Positions 57,718 through 64,000 of a stretch of 64,000 nt of DNA are shown piece by piece. The notes beneath the pieces are model-generated. The model was given only the letters and a program-made list of their open reading frames with translations, did no database searches and was not told the origin of the DNA. Within the stretch, counting starts at the first letter, position 1, and each line of letters starts with the position of its first letter. Location of the stretch: positions 1 to 64,000 of the forward strand of contig JABANP010000043.1 of NCBI GenBank assembly GCA_013115135.1, written 5' to 3'. Position numbers and translations under genes: made by a program. This stretch comes from Perkinsus olseni (lineage: Eukaryota > Perkinsozoa > Perkinsida > Perkinsidae).

Positions 57718-59656
57718 CCGAATTGATCCTGGCAGAGAGTTCTGTCGCAGAGCGACCGCTACGCTGTGGAGAATCAATCACTGGGTGATCGGAATTCGAG
57801 GGAATTTTTCACGCCCGCGTTCGGAGGCGCCCGCCCATTCGAGCAGCGAGCGACTTCAGACCGAAATTCTATCACCGATGATACCAGCGACGGAGAGCTC
57901 CCACCTGCTCGATAATCGGATCCTCAACAGACAACGGGCAGCTGTGGCTTCCTCTTCTGTGGGGGAAGAAATTTCTGCTCATTCGCCGCGGATGATTCGC
58001 GGGATGAAGGAAAATAACTGTATCATTCACGGTATTCCTTAAAGCTGGTAGCAATTTTGTGCGAGGAATGAGTGCATTTGGGTCAAACTCTTCAACGTTG
58101 CCTCATGCGATGTACCGCTGCGAACGCTTTCCCTCCAGTTGCGTTGACGCAGCCCCTGCCCAGTGACACTGCGACAGTGTGCTCTGCATCTCACTGGAAA
58201 AATGCCAAACCCACTGATGGTGCATCCGCGAAGACCGGAAGCAAGGCAACTGGTTAGCGAGGACCGCGAGCCTCGGAAACCGAGGCGGTCAGCGGTGTGG
58301 TGGCGGCAAGTTGGCGCCCGCACTTTATAGGAGTTAGTTCCCCGACTTCAGGTATTCAATGCCATTCACGTGGGGGCGGCTCGTGAATCACTAGTCGTGA
58401 TAACCTAGTGAAGCTCTGCTGGAAACTGTTTCAGCTCCTGAATCCCCGCATGCGCAAATCGCCACATCCAAACTTGCATCAAGGGAGCCAAGAGCAAGGC
58501 CAAATCACACTCAGTGGTATCTCAAACATCTGTTCGGGTTCTGAGAGTCTCAGTCGAAAACGCACAAGCAGGAGGATGACGATATCTTGATATGCAAGCA
58601 CTAGCGTCGCGTGTCAAACACGAGACGAAAAAAGTACGCGACAAGCGAAAGTTATCTACCGCCTACGCACAAGACGCTCGTCAGAAGTTATCGAAGAGAC
58701 AGAGGGAGGCTGCCTAGGCTGTCGCTAGGAACCACCGGAATCTTCGGAGATCTGGCAGGCTGCATCTGGAGCGGAACGACGGGCTGTTGCCGATGTCAAT
58801 GATCCTAGCAGCGTCGAAAACGTATCGATCACATTGTGACCGATTCGCGGCGTTACCGTCTCTGGCTTGACACCAGTGTGGAACCTGGACGACCTGCCAG
58901 TCCTTCCAGGTTTCACACTGCGGAGCTGGTAAATTACCAGTGGTAACAGAACGAACAGGTACCATGAACAGTTACTCTGCGGACCATTTCATGAGTGATT
59001 TGATACCATCCGGTAGCACAGGCCGCTAGTCGTTACAGGCCAGCGTCAACGGTCGTCAGGGTATGATGGAAGCGACCCCATGAGTTTGACCATGATTGAC
59101 TTATGGCACTCTGGTAGTCACTATCGCTCTGAAGTGACGGAATTTACCGGTGCGGTAGTGGCTGCCTGTGCACCAGAAGCATTGAGATACTCACATAAGT
59201 TGAATCAAGCTTCATCGGCTGAGTGGTCGTTTTGTACCATCTGACGCATGAGGCACGTCGCGCCCTCTCCTGCGGAGTTGCCACTCTCTGACAGTTAAGC
59301 CTTGCCTTTCCCGAGACCCGGTCTCGGTAGATCGGGTTCCGAACTCTTGCTTCCGACCGACCCGACTGAACAAACATGCATACTCGTTGTGTGATAAAAA
59401 CTGAGCGAGGTGGTGGAGAGGTTATGCCGTTATCAATCACGACTCCTGTAACAGTGTCAACATGGGGCATATCAAATATGCCGCTTTGAAAAAAATGACA
59501 TCGTTTTCAGGCCGATTAAATAAGAGCTCCTCTCCTATGAAAAGCAAAAGATGCATTTTTTGCATCATGATGATTGAAGGTTCATTGCCATGCTGGCGAT
59601 GAACCAGTACAAAATGCCAGAGCACGCTGATGAGCGGGCACCCGAGGAGGGGATTT
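57718..59656. other. No supported gene
   Basis: Contains the dispersed repeat at 58728-58810. No exon chain, domain or RNA gene is seen. Confidence 0.45.
58728..58810. repeat. Dispersed repeat, uninterrupted copy
   Basis: Matches 44465-44550, the left flank of the transposon. After CCTAGCA at 58810 the sequence continues GCGTCGAAAA, unrelated to the right flank of the transposon. Confidence 0.7.
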
Positions 59657-60178
59657 TCACCCCCCGGATAAGAGCCACCAGAAATTAACAATCCATATCA
59701 CGACAGGGTTTTCCCGATGTCTAGCTACGGCGGCTTGGGGGCGTGTGAGGTCGTCGCCGTAGGTAGCCGCCGGGCTTGATACAGTCGTTTCAGTGGGGAG
59801 CAACTCCAACAGAAAGTCATCGTCATTCTCAACCGCGCTTGCCAGGGACAATAATATTTCTGCGTCATTGAGACCCGGGGAGCCAAACTCTTCACGCACT
59901 TGAGCTGCCAGTGACACCCAGAAAGAATGTCCATCGTCTTCCGCTGTGATAGCCAGCCCCTGTGGCAAGTAGTCTTTGGTTGCCGAGGAGTTCAACTCGG
60001 CGCGGACTTGAGTTACCAGAAGCGCCGCAAGGGGATCGACAACACTTTCACCAGCGATGGGCACGGGTGGTTCCGAGTAGATGTCATAGGTCGCCATGGA
60101 TCTCAACCTGCTGGGCGTGGCGACGACTACCAAGTGGAGGAGAAGAACACAGGGCAAATATCCAAGGATGATGGACAT
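59657..60178 (-). CDS. Small secreted repeat protein, family member 4
   Basis: 173 residues, single exon, ATG 60178. The signal peptide is MSIILGYLPCVLLLHLVVVA. The blocks DPLAALLVTQVRAELNSSAT and FWVSLAAQVREEFGSPGLND are nearly the same as in member 3, and LLSLASAVENDDDFLLELLP is identical. The C-terminus is VIWIVNFWWLLSGG. The frame is intact. Changes relative to member 3 concentrate in the linker after the signal peptide and near the C-terminus, while the helical core is almost unchanged, which points to constraint on the core. Confidence 0.75.
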   Translation of the reverse strand: MSIILGYLPCVLLLHLVVVATPSRLRSMATYDIYSEPPVPIAGESVVDPLAALLVTQVRAELNSSATKDYLPQGLAITAEDDGHSFWVSLAAQVREEFGSPGLNDAEILLSLASAVENDDDFLLELLPTETTVSSPAATYGDDLTRPQAAVARHRENPVVIWIVNFWWLLSGG

Positions 60179-61854
60179 ACCTTGCAAGAGAGAAGAGAAG
60201 GACACCTGCAGAGCCAGATAGTAGCTTCTAGCGCCTCAGAAGGGCGTGGGCATTGAAGGCTGTATCCTCTTGCATCTACAAGCTGAATACTGAGTCTTCC
60301 GACACGTCAGTGACGTGACGTGACGCGTGCCGGCGAAACGATCGACAAAGTGTCTTCGGGGCTGTCTACTAGTCATGTCCAATCTCATCACTATAGGGGC
60401 ACAATGCGACCCCAACCTTGCGACGAGGGCATAACACTGAACCATCCGTAGCCACTCTGTCATAGTTAGATTCATCATTCTGCGAAAGTCCCTGGATTAG
60501 ACCCAGAAATAGCGTGTGACACCTAGAATAAGAAGACAATTCCCGGTGACGGGAATGTTACTCGAGGTAGACTGCGCTAGTGACACGAGCCTAGTTTTTC
60601 CTACGGTATTGCCGATACAACAGACTGACTCCCTGAGGCTAAGAAAGCGTCCTCGTCGGTGAAAGATTAATCGTGTGAAGTACTGCACTCCCCCATCGTC
60701 TCCAACATGGGCTTGATTCGGATGGGAGGTCAGCGATAAATACACATCATGTCATGGGGTTCTGCGCACGTGCACGTACTTGCGTGCTACTGAGGGTCTA
60801 CAGCCGAGTGTTGTGTCGTCGGTCTGCGACAGCATTTCGCCAGAGAATTTCGCCAGAGGGGGAACATCAAGCTGCTAGGCTTTTCTTCTGGCGACGCTAG
60901 TGGCGACTCGTCATCAGGCGACCAGCTCACGGCTAGCCTAGCCGGGCTAGGTGATAGTAGCGCCAACCTTGGCAAAGATAATCCTTCACGCCTGAGCTTT
61001 TCTGGGCTGTCCTGAGGTGCGCAAGATAACCTCCAATGAGTCCCTCGTGGTAACTTGGCACCGGCACCTGTACGGTCCAGCGTGCCAAAACGGCATGAGA
61101 GGAATATTCATTCGGAGTACTGCTCTGGGTGAGCGCGCGAGGCTAGCTTGGAGTTCAAACCTCGAACGGTTCTAGTAGAATCTACAGTTCGTAATTTACG
61201 AAGCAAACGCTCTACTACTAAGCTACAGCGAGTTACACAGTATGATGCCCTCGAAACCGCTGGGCCGAATAACCGTGGCGCAAGATCTCCCTCCTAATGA
61301 AACCTCTGAGTGTAGGGAGGGGGAGTGGGGCGTACGACTGCCGGAACCTGAGGCAAGCGCAGCTCTGTGAGAGGTCTCCCGGAACCGCCGAAACCCAAGA
61401 GATCACGGACTTGCAGGTCCATGAGAGCCGAGTATTGGACCAAGCGCCTTGTTATGGTAACGGCACTAGACACGTCCAGCCCGTCCCATTTTTCGGATGA
61501 TGGGGCGAAGCGCGACAAGAGGACGCGATTGTTACCCGTGATACACGCGAAGCACTCTACTCGTTTTCGATGCCGGTGATGATTTTGTCGTTTTGCCAAA
61601 AATGGCACAGTAACCGTAGACCAGTGTTGCTAGTGAGAGATTCACTTTAGTAGTGAATCAACTCGAAAGATAGAGCGTAAAGAAGGCCATGAGGGCACCC
61701 TCTTCTTGATCGTGAAGCGTTAAAAAACAACCCAAACAATCGAAAGAGCGAAATGCTGAAGAGGCGAGTATCATAGCGAGAGTATCATCATTGAAAGAAA
61801 AAGAAGTCCCCGAAGATTCCTTCTCCGAACAGATCGAAGAAGTCGCTCTGAGCC
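60179..61854. other. Upstream flank of family member 4 and spacer
   Basis: 60180-60660 matches the upstream flank of member 3 (43104-43660), for example the TAAGAAGACAA block at 60528 and 43543. After that no gene is supported. 61142-61236 holds a tRNA-like sequence. Confidence 0.5.
61142..61236 (-). pseudogene. tRNA-like sequence, decayed
   Basis: On the - strand TGTAGCTTAGTAGTAGAGCG looks like a D-arm/A box and CGAGGTTTGAACTCC like a T-arm/B box. The region between is too long, its anticodon stem does not pair and the acceptor ends do not match, so it is not a working tRNA. It may be an intron-containing tRNA pseudogene or tRNA-derived repeat. Confidence 0.4.
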
Positions 61855-61980
61855 TCAATAGCCGCAGGAGGTGATGCCTTCGGGGCTATCGATGTCCTGT
61901 GCCCTCGAGTCGCTGGACATTTGGGCGACCACCAAACAGAGTAGCAGAACCGAGAGAAGATACCTTAGGGTGATGGACAT
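61855..61980 (-). pseudogene. Shrunken fifth member of the secreted family
   Basis: ATG 61980 encodes MSITLRYLLSVLLLCLVVAQ, the same signal peptide type as members 3 and 4, followed by only 21 more residues before TGA at 61855. A +1 shift would open a Phe-rich continuation, but the two helical blocks of the family are missing. The 3' flank (about 61600-61690) resembles 42235-42330 near member 3. Either a truncated pseudogene or a very short secreted peptide. Confidence 0.55.
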
Positions 61981-62282
61981 ACTTTTAGCTGGGAAAAGTC
62001 GGAAAGCTTGAGGTACGAGCACTCCAATAGGAAGATTCCGTCGGGTGGGCTACAAAGAGTTGCCCTCAAGACACAGCGGTCGCCTTGAGTGAAATCCGAT
62101 TCGTTCGGACGACTCTTTCGAAGTCTTCGAACTGAATGGAGAACCAGTTGGTTCACCGAAACCCGAACTTTTTGCGAAGCTGGTTTTAGCGTGATCCATA
62201 CAACCAAGTTAGTGCGCGTGCTCGCTAGAGGAGAAATCTCATGAATCCATGTGATCTGCCAAAATTTTTTGCCAATTTGCCA

Positions 62283-62315
62283 GGATCTTTTTTTGCCAGT
62301 GGCAAAAAAAGATCC
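62283..62315. repeat. Perfect 16-base-arm hairpin
   Basis: GGATCTTTTTTTGCCA, one G, then TGGCAAAAAAAGATCC. It is perfectly paired. Repeated TTTGCCA words just upstream (62260-62280) suggest local slippage. Confidence 0.75.
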
Positions 62316-62414
62316 CTGTGTTCACTTTATTTCTTTCTTGACTTTAATAACCGTGTTCTAGCCAGTGAGGGGGATATACTATACTAAATCCGAAATAGGG
62401 AGAGATGTAAGCAT

Positions 62415-62693
62415 GATGCTTAAATATGCACCACAATTTCGTTGTACATCACCATCGCGTCGTCGAGCGAGGAGGAACAGATGCAAAGCCTAGCTCGGAA
62501 AATAACACAAGAATATCATAAACTCAATATCCAAAAACCGAAGGGGTACTCCACACTGTGGCTGCAAGAAGCGGAGAAACCCCTTAAGCCGCGCACCATG
62601 GCGCATTGTACAGCCCTCGAGAGTCAATCTGAGTCCGGGGACTATCTTCGAGGAGCGAAGGGCACCCTGTCCGACCACAGCCTGTGCGTATGA
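62415..62693 (+). other. Copy of the dispersed element seen at 24.5 kb
   Basis: Reads MLKYAPQFR (62419 on) and, in another frame, SLARKITQEYHKL (about 62480-62525), matching the N-terminus of the frame at 23920-24579 on the opposite strand. Similarity ends at about 62530. The open frame continues to 62693 without a domain. Confidence 0.4.
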
Positions 62694-63487
62694 CGGCGTC
62701 GTACTCTGACGCCCGGAGCGACTGCCATGCAACGTCCCTTGGAACTCTTCGCGAGGAGTCTCTATTCATGAGCGTCCGTTTTGCCGAGGGATTTCCCCCA
62801 GCATGTCCGATGCCCGATCGAGCAGAGGATCTGAAGCAGAGCCTGTCGCTGGGAGCTCTGACGCGTGCAGACTGCACGACGTGACGTCGTAGACGCCACA
62901 TCTTGGCGCAACTAAACGGCCGATTCTTTCTTTACGCGGACGAACTCAGAGGATTCTCTGATACTCAGTGGCTTGCGCCTGCTTGCCGTGATTCCAGCCA
63001 CCGTCATCCGAGGTTCGACTCCGAAATTCTCACCCCGCGCCGTCCATAACGATGACGAGGTTTTCTTCAAGCACTGTCTCTCGAGTGGCTCGACAACAGC
63101 CTCTTTGGTCATATCGGCTCACATCGGCTGGTCGTGTTCGTCAATCGTGGACTGGTCTTTACAACTTTCGTGCTCCTTGGACTTCTTTAATATCGGCCAT
63201 ACACTATCTCAGATACTGTATGTTGGAGATAGGGATATCCCATCTGTCTCCAGCAAGTTTCGTTCATAGCTTTTCCACTGCACCCTGATACTTGCCGAGA
63301 GGTACTCGAAGCTCGCAATTTCACTCATCTCTTTCTCACTCAGAGAGAGGAGATTCACCTGTCTCGACTATTGACGACCGAGACTAGGGCGGAACAACCG
63401 TTTCATGTTACCTGAGCCAAAACTACTAGCCGAGTTGTGGCCATTTTGTGCAAGTGGTCCTATAACTTAGGAGTCCTTCCTTAAGGC
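62694..63487. other. No supported gene
   Basis: A 98-codon + frame (62973-63269) has no domain. Nothing else is seen. Confidence 0.4.
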
Positions 63488-63588
63488 GTACCTTAAAGGA
63501 AGGAGTCCTTAACGATCCTTCCTTAAGGGGCAACTCCTTATAACTTTTCAATTTCAAGGATCGTAAGGAGTTCCTTCCTTTAAGGTAC
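63488..63588. repeat. Large hairpin made of CCTTAAGG words
   Basis: Arms 63488-63518 and 63558-63588 are inverted copies (GTACCTTAAAGGAAGGA start), with only small differences over 31 bases and a 39-base loop that itself contains CCTTCCTTAAGG. The surroundings (63455-63600) consist largely of AAGGA/TCCTT words. Confidence 0.75.
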
Positions 63589-63903
63589 ACCCCAAGGAGC
63601 ATAAGGGGCGGTTTCTCTCCGAAGATGAGCGGAGCGATGCGGGAATTGAGGTGATCTATTCTGGACTTAGCGTATTTATGGGAAGTTCTATAAACAGTCC
63701 GCACGCTATTGGAACTTCCTACGAATGTCTCTGAAACTTAAGTCCGGTGACTGAGCTTCCGAAATGTTAAGTTGGCTTCTGCCGTGAAGATCGAACACCG
63801 CAAAAAACTAGTAAGACTCCATTAGCGGGAGTCGGGAGCAAGACTCTCCGGGTGCGGTATACAGCAGAAATTTTGTTACTCAACGCTTCACGCGGCACCA
63901 GCC

Positions 63904-63977
63904 ATGAGAGTCAGCGCAACTTGCAGAGCGCCGGTTCATTAATCGGGCAACCCAAGTTCAAGTCCTGGCAGAGCCCC
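63904..63977 (+). pseudogene. tRNA-Met-like sequence, decayed
   Basis: AGCGCAACTTGCAGAGCG, CCGGTTCATTAATCGG and CCAAGTTCAAGTCCTGG follow the order of an elongator tRNA-Met with a CAT-containing loop. The anticodon stem has mismatches and the acceptor strands do not pair. A pseudogene or tRNA-derived repeat. Confidence 0.4.
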
Positions 63978-64000
63978 ATTGGAGGGCTGCTCACAGAGTA

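Noticed and set aside
57720..57745. TTGATCCTGGCAGAG, resembling the 5' end of 18S rRNA
   Set aside because: The match is short and imperfect, and the following sequence is not rRNA-like.
59144..59470. 108-codon - frame
   Set aside because: Basic low-complexity translation without a motif; probably chance.

Overview
The window is eukaryotic nuclear DNA from a protist. Almost every recognisable gene is split by many short GT-AG introns (about 45-65 bases wherever I could fix both ends), exons are short, genes lie on both strands with little space between them, and three tRNA-Gly genes end in T runs typical of RNA polymerase III. The mixture of compact intron-rich genes, a membrane-anchored plasmepsin V-like aspartyl protease, small lineage-specific secreted families and a protein with a GTW-type motif suggests an alveolate, most plausibly a Perkinsus relative. 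That assignment is inference: there is no rRNA, spliced-leader gene or organellar marker in the window. Exon structures were assembled by eye from reading frames and splice consensus, so coordinates of multi-exon genes are outer limits.

Layout. 1-13.3 kb (+ strand, gene-dense): end of an NHR-like protein, an unrecognised long gene, an aspartyl protease, a coiled-coil protein, a tail-anchored TPR protein and an HtrA-type serine protease with a PDZ domain. 13.8-20.5 kb (- strand): unrecognised genes, one with a C-terminal EF-hand, interrupted by an 18-base minisatellite. 19.4-28.9 kb: a tandem segmental duplication of about 4 kb. Each copy has one unrecognised - strand gene (intact in copy 1, broken in copy 2) and one + strand gene for a small secreted protein followed by a 53-base element that is identical in both copies. 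29.8-38.6 kb: three identical tRNA-Gly(GCC) genes, a twin-CX9C protein, a UBC6/UBE2J ubiquitin-conjugating enzyme, GINS subunit PSF1, and three dispersed copies of a roughly 100-residue membrane protein. 39.5-41.2 kb: a secreted NHL-like propeller protein. 42.5-48 kb: a third secreted-family copy and a complete 2.8-kb DNA transposon with identical 209-base terminal inverted repeats and an uninterrupted 729-residue transposase. 48.9-56.3 kb: a GTW-motif protein, an unrecognised gene, a RimJ/RimL-like acetyltransferase, a sirtuin and fragments of two further genes. 56.3-64 kb: mostly non-coding, with a fourth and a shrunken fifth member of the secreted family, decayed tRNA-like sequences and large hairpins.

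Housekeeping functions seen are replication initiation (PSF1), ER-associated ubiquitination (UBE2J), mitochondrial intermembrane-space biology (CHCH protein), NAD-dependent deacylation (sirtuin), chaperone-linked TPR function and proteolysis. The accessory layer consists of the secreted family, the membrane-protein triplet, the transposon and tRNA-derived repeats. The most interesting unexplained items are the secreted-protein family with its conserved 3-prime structured element and the three-copy short membrane protein family.
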